From contig JAJNNQ010000097.1 of the NCBI GenBank assembly GCA_027886175.1, forward strand, positions 129,001 through 193,000: a stretch of DNA of 64,000 nucleotides. Reading direction: 5' to 3'. Below are positions 46,301-58,960 of the stretch, one piece after another. A model generated the notes under the pieces. The model did no database searches and was not told where the DNA came from. It was given only the letters and a program-made list of their open reading frames with translations. Made by a program: the position numbers and the translations under genes. Position 1 is the first letter of the stretch. Each line of letters begins with the position of its first letter. Source of the stretch: Phylloscopus collybita (lineage: Eukaryota; Chordata; Aves; Passeriformes; Phylloscopidae).

Positions 46301-46552
46301 GGAAGCTCCGGGCTGCCCCAGGATCCCCTCAGGATGATCCACGGAGCTCCGTCCCCTGCTCTCCCTCAGCCGGGAGCAGCAGCACAATTCCTGATCCCTC
46401 CGGATCCCTCTGGATCCCCCCCGATCCCTCTGGATCCCTCTGGATCCTGCCCGTGGATCTGCAGCGCAGCCGAGCGGGGCCGGGGCGGGAGCGGCTCCTG
46501 TGCCAGGGGCAGCGCGGGGCAGGAAAAGGGGGATCGGCCTCTGGCAGCCCGA
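46301..46552. other. Non-repetitive GC-rich intron stretch
   Basis: About 250 bp of mostly unique sequence with a GGGGCGGGAG Sp1-like box near 46480 and a TCTGGATCCC mini-repeat near 46400-46450. No exon fitting the gene is needed or seen here. Confidence 0.55.
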
Positions 46553-48960
46553 ATCCCGGAGATTCACCCCAAATCCCGGTGTTCCACCCCAAATCCCGGC
46601 CCTGCACCCCAAATCCCGGAGATTCACCCCAAATCCCGGCCCTGCACCCCAAATCCCGGTGTTCCACCCCAAATCCCGGAGATTCACCCCAAATCCCGGC
46701 CCTGCACCCCAAATCCCGGTGTTCCACCCCGAATCCCGGCCCTGCACCCCAAATCCCAGCCTTTCACCCCAAATCCAGGAGCTTCACCCCAAATCCCGGT
46801 GTTTCACCGCAAATCCCGGTGTTCCACCCCAAATCCCGGCCCTGCACCCCAAATCCCGGTGTTTCACCCCAAATCCCAGTGTTCCACCCCAAATCCCGGC
46901 CCTGCACCCCAAATCCCAGCCTTTCACACCTCAGTTCCAGGAGTTTTACTCTAAATCCTGGAGTTTCACCCCAAATCCCAGCCTGTCACCCCAAATCCCA
47001 GTGTTTCACCCCAAATCCAGGAGTTTCACCCCAAATCCAGGAGCTTCACCCCAAATCCCAGTGTTTCACCCCAAATCCCGGCCCTGCACCTCAAATCCCG
47101 GTGTTTCACCCCAAATCCCAGTGTTTCACCCCAAATCCCAGTGTTTCATCCCAAATACAGGAGTTTCACCCCAAATTCCAGCCTTTCACACCCCAATTCT
47201 GGGAGTTTTACTCTAAATCCAGAAGTCTCACCCCAAATCCCAGTGTTTCACCCCAAATCCAGCAGTCTCACCCCAAATCCCAGAGTCTCACCTCAAATCC
47301 CGGTGTTTCACCCCAAATCCAGCAGTTTCACCCCAAATCCTGGAGTTTCACCCCAAATCCAGGAGTCTCACCCCAAATCCCAGTGTTTCACCCCAAATCC
47401 AGGAGTTTCACCCCAAATCCCGGAGTTTCTCCCCAAATCCCGAAGTTTCACCCCAAATCCAGGAGTTTCACCCCAAATCCTGGAGTCTCACCCCAAATCC
47501 AGCATTTTCACCCCAAATCCTGGAGTTTCACCCCAAATCCTGGAGTCTCACCCCAAATCCCAGTGTTTCACCCCAAATCCTGGAGTCTCACCCCAAATCC
47601 AGGAGTTTCTCCCCAAATCCTGGAGTCTCACCCCAAATCCCAGAGTTTCACCCCAAATCCAGGAGTTTCTCCCCAAATCCAGGAGTTTCTCCCCAAATCC
47701 AGGAGTTTCTCCCCAAATCCTGGAGTCTCACCCCAAATCCAGGAGTTTCTCCCCAAATCCTGGAGTCTCACCCCAAATCCCAGTGTTTCACCCCAAATCC
47801 AGGAGTTTCTCCCCAGATCCTGGAGTCTCACCCCAAATCCAGGAGTCTCACCTCAAATCCCGGTGTTTCACCCCAAATCCAGCAGTTTCACCCCAAATCC
47901 TGGAGTTTCACCCCAAATCCAGGAGTCTCACCCCAAATCCCAGTGTTTCACCCCAAATCCAGGAGTTTCACCCCAAATCCCGGAGTTTCTCCCCAAATCC
48001 CGGAGTCTCACCCCAAATCCAGGAGTTTCACCCCAAATCCAGGAGTTTCACCCCAAATCCCGGAGTTTCTCCCCAAATCCAGGAGTTTCACCCCAAATCC
48101 AGGAGTTTCACCCCAAATCCCGGAGTTTCTCCCCAAATCCAGCAGTTTCACCCCAAATCCAGGAGTTTCACCCCAAATCCCGGAGTTTCTCCCCAAATCC
48201 AGGGGCTTCACCCCAAATCCCAGTGTTCCACCCCAAATCCCGGCCCTGCACCCCAAATCCCGGTGTTCCACCCCAAATCCCAGTGTTTCACCCCAAATCC
48301 CAGTGTTTCATCCCAAATCCAGGAGTTTCACCCCAAATCCCAGTGTTTCACCCCAAATCCTGGCCTTTCACCCCAAATCCAGGAGTTTCATCCCAAATAT
48401 AGGAGTTTCACCCCAAATCCCAACCTTTCACACCCCAATTCTGGGAGTTTTACTCTAAATCCCGGAGTTTCACCCCAAATCCCGGAGTTTCACCCCAAAT
48501 CCAGAAGCTTCACCCCAAATCCCAGTGTTTCACCCCAAATCCAGGAGTTTCATCCCAAATACAGGAGTTTCACCCCAAATTCCAGCCTTTCACACCCCAA
48601 TTCCAGGAGTTTTACTCCAAATCCCGGAGTTTCACCCCAAATCCCAGTGTTTCACCCCAAATCCAGGAGTTTCACCCCAAATCCAGGAGCTTCACCCCAA
48701 ATCCCGGAGTTTCACCCCAAATCCAGGAGTTTCACCCCAAATCCCAGCCTTTCACCCCAAATCCCAGAGTTTCACCCCAAATCCAGGAGTCTCACCCCAA
48801 ATCCAGCAGTTTCACCCCAAATCCCGGAGTTTCACCCCAAATCCCGGAGTTTCACCCCAAATCCAGGAGTTTCACCCCAAATCCCGGAGTTTCTCCCCAA
48901 ATCCCGGAGTCTCACCCCAAATCCAGCAGTTTCACCCCAAATCCTGGAGTCTCACCCCAC
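46553..48960. repeat. 20-bp minisatellite, CACCCCAAATCCCGGAGTTT
   Basis: About 120 copies over 2.4 kb, with CAGTGTTTCA, GGCCCTGCA and GGAGTTTCTCCC variants. Confidence 0.96.
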
Positions 48961-49059
48961 GGAATCCCGGCCGGGATGGGATGGGATGGGAAAGGCTCTG
49001 CCCTCAGCTTCCACAATTCCCAAAATTCCCCATCCTTCCTTCCTGAATCCCTTCCTTGG

Positions 49060-51345
49060 CTGCTTCTCCCCTTTCCTCCTGAATTCCTGAACTCCTGAAT
49101 TCCCAAGTTCCTTCCTGGATTCCCGAACTCCTTCCTTCCTGAATTCCTTTATTCATTCCTGAATTCTTGAATTCCTTTATTAATTCCTCAATTCTTGAAT
49201 TCCTTCCCCAATTCCTTCCTTAATTCCTGAATCCTTGAATTCCTTCCTGAATTCCTTTCTTAATTCCTGAATTTCTCAATGCTTGAATTCCCGAATTCCT
49301 GAATTCCTTCCTGAATTCCTGAACTCCTTCATTCCTGAATTCCTTTATAAATTCCTCAATTCTTGAATTCCTTTATAAATTCCTCAATTCTTGAATTCCT
49401 TCCTGAATTCCTTCCTGAATTCCTGAATCCTTGAATTCCTGAACTCCTTCCCTCTTGAATTCCTTTCTTAATTCCTGAATTCCTTCATTAAATCCCAAAT
49501 TCCTGAACTCGTCCTGAATTCCTGAATCCTTGAACTCCTTCCTGAATTCCTGAATTCCTTCCTGAATTCCTTTCCAAATTCCTGAATCCTTGAATTCCCT
49601 CCTGAATTTCTTGTTGAATTCCTGAATTCCTTCCTGAATTCCTTTATTCATTCCTGAATTCTTGAACTCTTTTATTAATTCCTTCCTGAATCCCTGAATT
49701 CCTTCCTGAACTCCTTCCTGAATTTCTTGTTGAATTCCTGAATTCCTTCATTCTGAAATTCCTTTATTAATTCCTGAATCCTTGAATTCCTTCCTGAATT
49801 CCTGAACTCCTTTGTTCCTGAACTCCTTTATAAATTCCTCAATTCTTGAATTCCTTCCTGAATTCCTTTTTTTAATTCCTGAATTCCTGAATGCTTCAAT
49901 TCCTTCCTGAATTCCTGAATTCCTGAATCCCTTCCTGAACTCCTTTTTTAATTCCCGAATTCTTGAATTCCTTCATTAATTCCTCAATTCTTGAATTCCT
50001 TCCTGAATTCTTTTTTTAATTCCTGAATTCCTGAACTCCTGAACTCCTTCCTGAATTCCTGAGTGCTTGAATTCCTGAATTCTTTCCTGAATTCCTGAAT
50101 TCCTTCCCCAATTCCTTTATTAATTCCTGAATGCTTGAATTCCTTTATTAATTCCTTCCTGAATTCCTTTAATTCCTGAATCCTTGAATTCCTTCCTGAA
50201 TTCCTTTCTTAATTCCTGAATTTCTCAATGCTTGAATTCCCGAATTCCTTCCCGAATTCCTGAATTCCTTCCTGAATTCCTGAACGCCTTCATTCTGAAA
50301 TTCCTTTATTAATTCCTGAATTCTTGAATTCCTTCCTGAATTCCTTTTTTTAATTCCTGAATTCCTGAATGCTTCAATTCCTTCCTGAATTCCTGAAAGC
50401 TTGAATTCCTGAATTCCTTCCCAAATTCCTGAATTCCTTCCCGAATTCCTTTATTAATTCCTGAATTCTTGAATTCCTTTATTAATTCCTTCCTGAATTC
50501 CTTTAATTCCTCAATTCTTGAATTCCTTCCTGAATTCCTTCCTTAATTCCTGAATCCTTGAATTTTCTTCCTGAATTCCTTTCTTAATTCCTGAATTTCT
50601 CAATGCTTGAATTCCCGAATTCCTTCCCGAATTCCTGAATTCCTTCCTGAATTCCTGAACTCCTTCGTTCCTGAATTCCTTTATAAATTCCTGGATTCTT
50701 GAATTCCTTCCTGAATTCCTTTTTTTAATTCCTGAATTCCTGAATGCTTCAATTCCTTCCTGAATTCCTGAAAGCTTGAATTCCTGAATTCCTTCTCAAA
50801 TTCCTGAATTCCTTCCCGAATTCCTTTATTAATTCCTGAATTCTTGAACTCCTTTATTAATTCCTTCCTGAATTCCTTCAATTCCTCAATCCTTGAATTC
50901 CTTCCTGAATTCCTTTCTTAATTCCTGAATTTCTCAATGCTTGAATTCCCAAATTCCTTCCTGAATTCCTGAATTCCTTCCTGAATTCCTTCGTTCCTGA
51001 ATTCCTTTATAAATTCCTCAATTCTTGAACTCCTTCCTGAACTCCTGAATTCCTGAATTCCTTCTCGAATTCCTTCCTTCCTGGACTCTTCAGTTCCTTC
51101 CTGAATTTCTTGTTGAATTCCTGAACTCCTTCCTGAATTCCTTTATTAATTCCTGAATTCTTGAACTCCTTTAGTAATTCCTTCCTGAATTCCTGAACTC
51201 CTTCCTGAATCCCTGAATTCCTTCCTGAACTCCTTCCTGAATTTCTTGTTGAATTCCTGAATTCCTTCCTGAATTCTCAAATTCCTTCCTGAATTCCTTT
51301 CTTAATCCCTCAATTCTCAAATCCTGAATTCCCGAATTCCTGAAC
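49060..51345. repeat. GAATTCCTT/GAATTCCTGA array
   Basis: A 2.3-kb array of short units (TTCCTGAATTCC, TTAATTCCTGAATTC), dense in the palindrome GAATTC. Larger blocks with TTTCTCAATGCTTGAATTCC recur near 49.27, 50.22, 50.60 and 50.93 kb. Confidence 0.95.
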
Positions 51346-51497
51346 GCTTGAATTCCCCATTTCCTTCCCAAATTTCTTTCCTTCCCCAACCCCTGAAACC
51401 CCCCCAGGAGGGAGCAGCACCTGGATGGGTTTTTTGGGTTTTTTTTTTGGGACCTGCCAGGGGTTGGGATAAACGTCGGGAATTCCGGGATCGGTAC
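51346..51497. other. Unique intron next to a donor
   Basis: About 150 bp of non-repetitive intron on the donor side of exon 51498-51614, with T-runs near 51430-51450. No feature was recognised. Confidence 0.5.
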
Positions 51498-51614
51498 CTT
51501 CCAATCGGATCTGTGCTTCAGCTCCTGCACTTCCTTCCCCCCAACTCTCCGAGCCAGGAGCTCCCTCTTAGTCCTGGCGCATTTTTCCTTCAGTTTATGG
51601 AAGTCGGGAGAGAG
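51498..51614 (-). CDS. ARHGEF10L: ARHGEF10L exon, coiled-coil-like LKEKCARTKRELL block
   Basis: This 117-bp, phase 0-0 exon encodes 39 residues from LSPDFHKLKEKCARTKRELL to QELKHRSDWK. The spacing of hydrophobic and charged residues suggests a helix or short coiled coil ahead of the DH domain, matching the same block in vertebrate ARHGEF10L. The acceptor is GCCTCAG|CTCTCT and the donor TGGAAG|GTACCG. The intron sequence just upstream of the acceptor is reused as a module of the 6-kb array at 51.6-57.6 kb. Confidence 0.93.
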
Positions 51615-51634
51615 CTGAGGCCCCCCAAAGCAAA

Positions 51635-54600
51635 GCCGGGGAGAGGCGGGAGCAGAGGATCCAGGGAAAGCGGCAAAAGGCAAAAAAAACAGGAGAGATC
51701 ATCCCAGAGGAGCAGGGGAAAGAGCGGGAGCAGCCCGGAATTCCGGCTGGGAGCGAGCAGGGAGTGCAGGAGCAGCAGGGAGAGGATCAGGAACAGGAGG
51801 GATCAGCACAGAAATCTCGAAATTCTGGATGGGATGGAGCAGGGAGTGCAGCAGGAGAAGGGAAAGGGTCAGAAACAGGAGGGATCAGCCCAAAAATCCC
51901 GAAATTCCGGCTGGGATGGAGCAGGGAGAGCAGGAGCAGCAGGGAAAAGACAGGGAAAGGGTCAGAAACAGGAGGGATCAGCCCAAAAATCCCGAAATTC
52001 CAGCTGGGATGGAGCTGGGAGTGCAGCAGGAGCAGGGAAAGGATCAGAAACAGGAGGGATCAGCACAGAAATCCCAAAAATCCCAAAATCCTGGCTGTGA
52101 TGGAGATGGGAGAGCAGGAGCAGGAAATGGCAGGGAGAGGATCAAAACCGGGAGGGATCAGCCCAAAAATCCCAAAATTCCATCCAGGATGGAGCTGGGA
52201 GTGCAGGAACAGCAGGGAGAGGGTCAGAAACAGGAGGGATCAGCCCAAAAATCCCAGAATTCCAGCTGGGATGGAGCTGGGAGTGGAGGAGCTGGGAGAG
52301 CGGAGCAGAGGATCCAGGGAAAGCGGCAAAAGGCAAAAAAAACAGGAGAGATCATCCCAGAGGAGCAGGGGACAGCCCGGAATTCCGGCTGGGATGGAGC
52401 TGGGAGTGCAGGAGCAGCAGGGAAAGGATCAGAAACAGGAGGGATCAGCCCAAAAATCCCAAAATTGTGGATGGGATGAAGCAGGGAGTGCAGGAACAGC
52501 AGGAAAAGATCAGAAACAGGAGGGATCAGCCCAAAAAATCCCAAAATTCCAGCTGGGAGCAGCAGGGAGAGGATCAGGAACAGGAGGAATCAGCCCAAAA
52601 ATCCCAAAATTTTGTCTGGGATGAAGCACGGAGTGCAGCAGAAGCAGGAAGAGGGTCAGAAACAGGAGGGATCAGCACAGAAATCCCAAAATTCCAGCTG
52701 GGAGCAGGCAGGGAAAGGGTCAGAAACAGGAGAGATCAGCCCAAAAAAATCCCAAAATCCCGGCTGGGCACAGGCAGGGAGAGCAGGAGCAGCAGGGAAA
52801 GACAGGGAAAGGATCAAAACTGGGAGGAATCAGCCCAAAAATCCATCTGGGATGGAGCTGGGAGTGCAGAACAACAGGGAAAGGATCAGAAACAGGAGGG
52901 ATCAGACCAAAAATCCCGAAATTCCAGCTGGGATGGAGCTGGGAGTGGAGGAGCTGGGAGAGCTGGGAGAGGCGGGAGCAGAGGATCCAGGGAAAGCGGC
53001 AAAAGGCAAAAAAAACAGGAGAGATCATCCCAGAGGAGCAGGGGAAACAGCGGGAGCAGCCCGGAATTCCGGCTGGGAGTGAGCAGGGAGTGCAGGAACA
53101 GCAGGAAGAGGATGAAAACTGGGAGGAATCAGCCCAAAAATCCCGAAATTCCAGCTGGGATGGAGCTGGGAGAGCAGGAGCAGCAGGGAAAGGGTCAGAA
53201 ACAGCAGGGATCAGCCCAAAAATCCCGAAATTGTGGATGGGATCAAGCAGGGAGTGCAGCAGGAGCAGGGAAAGAACGGGAGAGGGTCAGAAACCGGAGG
53301 GATCAGCCCAAAATTCCATCTGGGATGGAGCTGGGAGTGCAGCAGGAGCAGGGAAAGGGTCAGAAACAGGAGGGATCAGCCCAAAAATCCCAAAATTCCA
53401 GCTGGGAGCAGGCAGGGAAAGGATCAGGAACAGGAGGGATCAGCCCAGAGGAGCAGGGGAAACAGCGGGAGCAGCCCGGAATTCCAGCTGGGATGGAGCA
53501 GGGAGTGCAGGAGCAGCAGGGAAAGGATGAAAACCGGGAGGAATCAGCCCAAAAATCCCAAAATTTTGTCTGGGATGGAGCAGGGAGAGCAGGAGCAGCA
53601 GGGAAAGGCAGGGAAAGGATCAGAAACAGGAGGAATCAGCCCAAAATTCCAGCTGGGATGGAGCTGGGAGTGCAGGAGCAGCAGGGAGAGGGTCAGAAAC
53701 AGGAGGGATCAGCACAGAAATCCCAAAATCCTGGCTGGGATGGAGCTGGGAGTGGAGGAGCTGGGAGAGCTGGGAGAGGCGGGAGCAGAGGATCCAGGGA
53801 AAGCGGCAAAAGGCAAAAAAACAGGAGAGATCATCCCAGAGGAGCAGGGGAAACAGCGGGAGCAGCCCGGAATTCCGGCTGGGAGCGAGTAGGGAGTGCA
53901 GGAACAGCAGGGAAAGGATCAGAAACAGGAGGGATCAGCCCAGAAATCCCGAAATTCTGGATGGGATGGAGCAGGGAGAGCAGGAGAAGCAGGAAGAGGA
54001 TCAGGAACATGAGGGATCAGCCCAAAAATCCCAAAATCCTGGCTGGGATGGAGCAGGGAGAGCAGGAGCAGCAGGGAGAGGGTCAGAAACAGGAGGGATC
54101 AGCACAGAAATCCCAAAAATCCCGGAATTCCGGCTGGGATGGAGCAGGGAGAGCAGGAGCAGCAGGGAGAGGGTCAGAAACAGGAGGGATCAGCCCAAAA
54201 AAATCCCAAAATCCTGGCTGGGCGCAGGCAGGGAGAGCAGGAGCAGCAGGGAAAGACAGGGAAAGGATCAAAACTGGGAGGAATCAGCCCAAAAATCCAT
54301 CCGGGATGGAGCAGGGAGAGCAGGAGCAGCAGGGAAAGGGTCAGAAACAGGAGGGATCAGCCCAAAAATCCCGAAATTCCAGCTGGGATGGAGCTGGGAG
54401 TGCAGGAACAGCAGGGAGAGGGTCAGAAACAGGAGGGATCAGCCCAAAAATCCCAAAATTCCAGCTGGGATGGAACTGGGAGAGGTGGGAGAGCGGAACA
54501 GAGGATCCAGGGAAAGCGGCAAAAGGCAAAAAAACAGGAGAGATCATCCCAGAGGAGCAGGGGACAGCCCGGAATTCCGGCTGGGAGCGAGCTGGGAGTG

Positions 54601-57600
54601 CAGGAGCAGCAGGGAAAGGGTCAGAAACAGGAGGGATCAGCACAGAAATCCCAAAATTCCAGCTGAGATGGAGCTGGGAGAGAAGGAACAGGAGAGATCA
54701 GCCCAGAGGAGCAGGGGAAACAGCGGGAGCCGCCCGGAATTCCGGCTGGGATGGAGCTGGGAGTGCAGGAGCAGCAGGGAGAGGGTCAGAAACCGGAGGG
54801 ATCAGCCCAAAAATCCCAAAATTGTGGATGGGATGGAGCTGGGAGTGCAGCAGGAGCAGGAAAAGGATCAGAAACAGCCAAAAAAATCCCAAAATCCTGG
54901 CTGGGAGCAGGCAGGGAGAGCAGGAGCAGCAGGGAAAGACAGGGAAAGGGTCAGAAACAGGAGGGATCAGCCCAAAAATCCCAAAATTTTGTCTGGGATG
55001 GAGCTGGGAGAGCAGGAGCAGCAGGGAAAGGGTCAGAAACAGGAGGGATCAGCCCAAAATTCCCAAAAATCCCAAAATCCTGGCTGCGGTGGAGATGGGA
55101 GAGCAGGAGCAGGAAATGGCAGGGAGAGGATCAAAACCGGGATGGATCAGCCCAAAAATCCCAAAATTCCATCCAGGATGGAGCTGGGAGTGCAGGAACA
55201 GCAGGGAAAGGGTCAGAAACAGGAGGGATCAGCCCAGAGGAGCAGGGGAAACAACGGGAGCAGCCCGGAATTCTGGCTGGGAGTGAGCAGGGAGTGCAGG
55301 AAGAGCAGGGATTGGCCCAAAATTCCATCTGGGATGGAGCTGGGAGTGCAGAACAACAGGGAGAGGGTCAGAAACAGGAGGGATCAGCCCAAAAATCCCA
55401 AAATTGTGGATGGGATCAAGCAGGGAGTGCAGCAGGAGCAGGGAAAGAATGGGAGAGGGTCAGAAACAGGAGGGATCAGCCCAAAAATCCCAAAATTTTG
55501 TCTGGGATGGAGCAGGGAGAGGAGGAGCAGCAGTGAAAGGGTCAGAAACAGGAGGGATCAGCCCAAAAATCTCGAAATTCCAACAGGGATGGAGCAGGGA
55601 GTGCAGGAGAAGCAGGGAAAGAACGGGAGAGGGTCAGAAACAGGAGGGATCAGCCCAAAAATCCCAGAATTCCAGCTGGGATGGAGCTGGGAGTGGAGGA
55701 GCTGGGAGAGCTGGGAGAGGCGGGAGCAGAGGATCCAGGGAAAGCAGCAAAAGGCAAAAAAACAGGAGAGATCATCCCAGAGGAGCAGGGGAAACAGCGG
55801 GAGCAGCCCGGAATTCCGGCTGGGAGCGAGCTGGGAGTGCAGGAACAGCAGGGAAAGGATGAAAACTGGGAGGAATCAGCCCAAAAATCCCGAAATTCCA
55901 GCTGGGATGGAGCTGGGAGAGCAGGAGCAGCAGGGAGAGGGTCAGAAACAGGAGAGATCAGCCCAAAAATCCCAAAATTGTGGATGGGATCAAGCAGGGA
56001 GTGCAGCAGGAGCAGGGAAAGAATGGGAGAGGGTCAGAAACAGGAGGGATCAGCCCAAAAATCCCAAAATTTTGTCTGGGATGGAGCAGGGAGAGGAGGA
56101 GCAGCAGTGAAAGGGTCAGAAACAGGAGGGATCAGCCCAAAAATCTCGAAATTCCAACAGGGATGGAGCAGGGAGTGCAGGAGAAGCAGGGAAAGAACGG
56201 GAGAGGGTCAGAAACAGGAGGGATCAGCCCAAAAATCCCAAAATTTTGTCTGGGATGGAGCTGGGAGTGCAGGAGCAGCAGGGAGAGGGTCAGAAACAGG
56301 AGGGATCAGCACAGAAATCCCAAAAATCTCAAAATTGCAGCTGAGATGGAGCAGGGAGAGAAGGAACAGGAGGGATCAGCCCAGAGGAGCAGGGGAAACA
56401 GCGGGAGCCGCCCGGAATTCCGGCTGGGAGCGAGCAGGGAGTGCAGGAAGAGCAGGGATTGGCCCAAAAATCCATCTGGGATGGAGCTGGGAGTGCAGAA
56501 CAACAGGGAGAGGATCAGAAACAGGAGGGATCAGCACAGAAATCCCAAAATTGTGGATGGGATGGAGCTGGGAGAGCAGGAGCAGCAGGGAAAGGATCAA
56601 AAACAGGAGAGATCAGCACGAAAATCCCAAAATTTTGTCTGGGATGGAGCAGGGAATGCAGCAGAAGCAGGAAGAGGATCAGGAACAGGAGGGATCAGCC
56701 CAAAAATCCCAAAATTGTGGATGGGATCAAGCAGGGAGTGCAGCAGGAGCAGGGAAAGGATCAGGAACAGGAGGGATCAGCACAGAAATCCCAAAATTCC
56801 AGCTGGGAGCAGGCAGGGAGAGGATCAGGAACAGGAGGGATCAGCCCAAAAATCCCAAAATCCCGGCTGGGATGGAGCTGGGAGTGGAGGAGCTGGGAGA
56901 GCTGGGAGAGGCGGGAGCAGAGGATCCAGGGAAAGCGGCAAAAGGCAAAAAAACAGGAGAGATCATCCCAGAGGAGCAGGGGAAACAGCGGGAGCAGCCC
57001 GGAATTCCGGCTGGGAGCGAGCTGGGAGTGCAGCAGGAGCAGGGAAAGGGTCAGAAACAGGAGGGATCAGCACAGAAATCCCGAAATTCTGGATGGGATG
57101 GAGCAGGGAGAGCAGGAGAAGCAGGAAGAGGATCAGGAACAGGAGGGATCAGCCCAAAAATCCCGAAATTTTGTCTGGGATCAAGCAGGGAGTGCAGCAG
57201 GAGAAGGGAAAGGATCAGAAACAGGAGGGATCAGCCCAAAAATCCCGAAATTCCAGCTGGGATGGAGCTGGGAGAGCAGGAACAGCAGGGAAAGGGCCAG
57301 AAACAGGAGGGATCAGCCCAGAGGAGCAGGGAAACAGCGGGAGCAGCCCGGAATTCCGGCTGGGATGGAGCAGGGAATGCAGCAGGAGCAGGGAGAGGGT
57401 CAGAAACAGGAGGGATCAGCACAGAAATCCCAAAATTCCAGCTGAGATGGAGCTGGGAGAGAAGGAACAGGAGGGATCAGCCCAGAGCAGCAGGGGAACA
57501 GCGGGAGCAGCCCAGAATTCCAGCTGGGAGCGAGCAGGGAGTGCAGGAACAGCAGGGAAAGGGTCAGAAACAGGAGGGATCAGCACAGAAATCCCAAAAT

Positions 57601-57625
57601 TGTGGATGGGATGGAGCTGGGAGTG
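51635..57625. repeat. About 80-bp minisatellite, 6 kb, with acceptor-proximal module
   Basis: The longest array in the window. The main unit joins GGGATCAGCCCAAAAATCCC, AAAATTCCAGCTGGGATGGA, GCTGGGAGTGCAGGAGCAGC and AGGGAAAGGGTCAGAAACAG-GA. A second module (GGAGCAGAGGATCCAGGGAA, AGCGGCAAAAGGCAAAAAAA, then CATCCCAGAGGAGCAGGGG) occurs about seven times, at roughly 51.64, 52.30, 52.97, 53.78, 54.49, 55.71 and 56.92 kb. The first copy is the intron end next to exon 51498-51614. Confidence 0.95.
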
Positions 57626-58155
57626 CAGGGATGAGGATTCCAGAGGTTGAGGATTCCAGAGGATCAGGATTCCAAAAGGATGAGGATTCCAGGGGATGAG
57701 GATTCCAGAGGGAGGGATAAGAATTCCAAAGGGAGGGATGAGGATTCCAAAAGGATGAGGATCCCAGAGGATGAGATTTCCAGAAGGAGGGATGAGGATT
57801 CCAGGGGGAGGGATGAGGATCCCAAAGGATCAGGATTCCAGAGGATGAGGATTCCAGAGGGGGGAATGAGGATTCCAGAGAGAGGGATAAGAATTCCAAG
57901 GGAAGGATGAGAATGCCAAAGGATCAGGATTCCAGAGGGGAGGGATGAGGATTCCAGAGGATGAGCATTCCATGGGATGAGGATTCCAGAGAGAGGGATA
58001 AGAATTCCAAAGGGAGGGATGAGAATTCCAGGGGATGAGGATTCCATGGGAGGGATGAGGCTTCCAGAGGGAGGGATGAGGATTCCATGGGATCAGGATT
58101 CCATGGGATGAGGATTCCAGGGGATGAGGATTCCATGGGATGAGGATTCCAGAGG
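57626..58155. repeat. Minisatellite, GATGAGGATTCCAGAGG
   Basis: About 0.5 kb of 14-17-bp units with GGGAGGGATGAGGATTCC and CATGGGATGAGG variants, ending about 10 bp from the donor of exon 58165-58343. Confidence 0.95.
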
Positions 58156-58164
58156 AGGGGATAC

Positions 58165-58343
58165 CTTGGGCTGGAAGGCGGGGCGGGCCTTGGCGGGCGG
58201 GCTCTGCCGCCGGCATTCCGGCCGGGATTCCTCTCCGGATTCCCCCTCGCTGTAGCTCTCGAACTCGCTGGAGCTCCAGCCCAGGTCCTGCCCCAGGCGC
58301 GTCCCCTCCCCGCGCTGCACCTCGGCGTAGATCAGACCCGCCC
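58165..58343 (-). CDS. ARHGEF10L: ARHGEF10L exon, GWSSSEFESYSE block
   Basis: This 179-bp exon encodes 59 residues beginning AGLIYAEVQRGEG, containing the family hallmark DLGWSSSEFESYSE, and ending KARPAFQPK. The two leading bases GG complete a glycine with the previous exon, and the exon ends in phase 0. The acceptor is GGCGCAG|GGGCGG and the donor CCCAAG|GTATCC. The acidic serine-rich stretch could be phosphorylated, which is inference only. Its last residues, FQPK, lead straight into LSPDF of the next exon, as in vertebrate orthologues. Confidence 0.93.
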
Positions 58344-58377
58344 CTGCGCCGGAGCGCACGGAGCTGCACCCAGCGCC

Positions 58378-58960
58378 CGGGAACGGCCCGGGAATGTCCT
58401 GGGAATGTCCTGGGAATGTCCCGGGAACATCCCGGCGACATCCTGATCCCATCCCGGGAACGTCCCGGGAGCATCCCAGAGACACCCCAGGAACATCCCG
58501 GGGACATCCCGAGAATGTCCCGGGAACATCCTGATCCCATCCCAGGAACGTCCCGGGGACATCCTGATCCCATCCCGGGAACGTCCCGGGGACATCCTGA
58601 TCCCATCCCGGGAACGTCCCGGGGACATCCCGGGGACATCCTGATCCCATCCCGGGAACGTCCCAGGGACATCCTGATCCCATCCCGGGAACGTCCCGGG
58701 GACATCCCGGGGACATCCTGATCCCATCCCGGGAACGTCCCGGGAATGTCCCGGGAACATCCTGGGAATGTCCTGATCCCATCCCGGGGACATCCTGATC
58801 CCATCCCGGGAACGTCCCGGGGACATCCTGATCCCATCCCGGGAACATCCCGGGGACATCCTGATCCCATCCCGGGAATGTCCCGGGAATGTCCTGATCC
58901 CATCCCGGGAACGTCCCGGGGACATCCTGATCCCATCCCGGGAACATCCCGGGAACGTCC
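58378..58960. repeat. About 32-bp minisatellite, GGGAACGTCCCGGGGACATC
   Basis: About 18 units of CCCGGGAACGTCCCGGGGAC plus ATCCTGATCCCAT, upstream (sense) of exon 58165-58343. Confidence 0.95.

Noticed and set aside
46301..46552. An extra exon or promoter in the unique GC-rich stretch
   Set aside because: The flanking exons join directly in orthologues, no splice pair with matching phase was found, and a single Sp1-like box is weak evidence.
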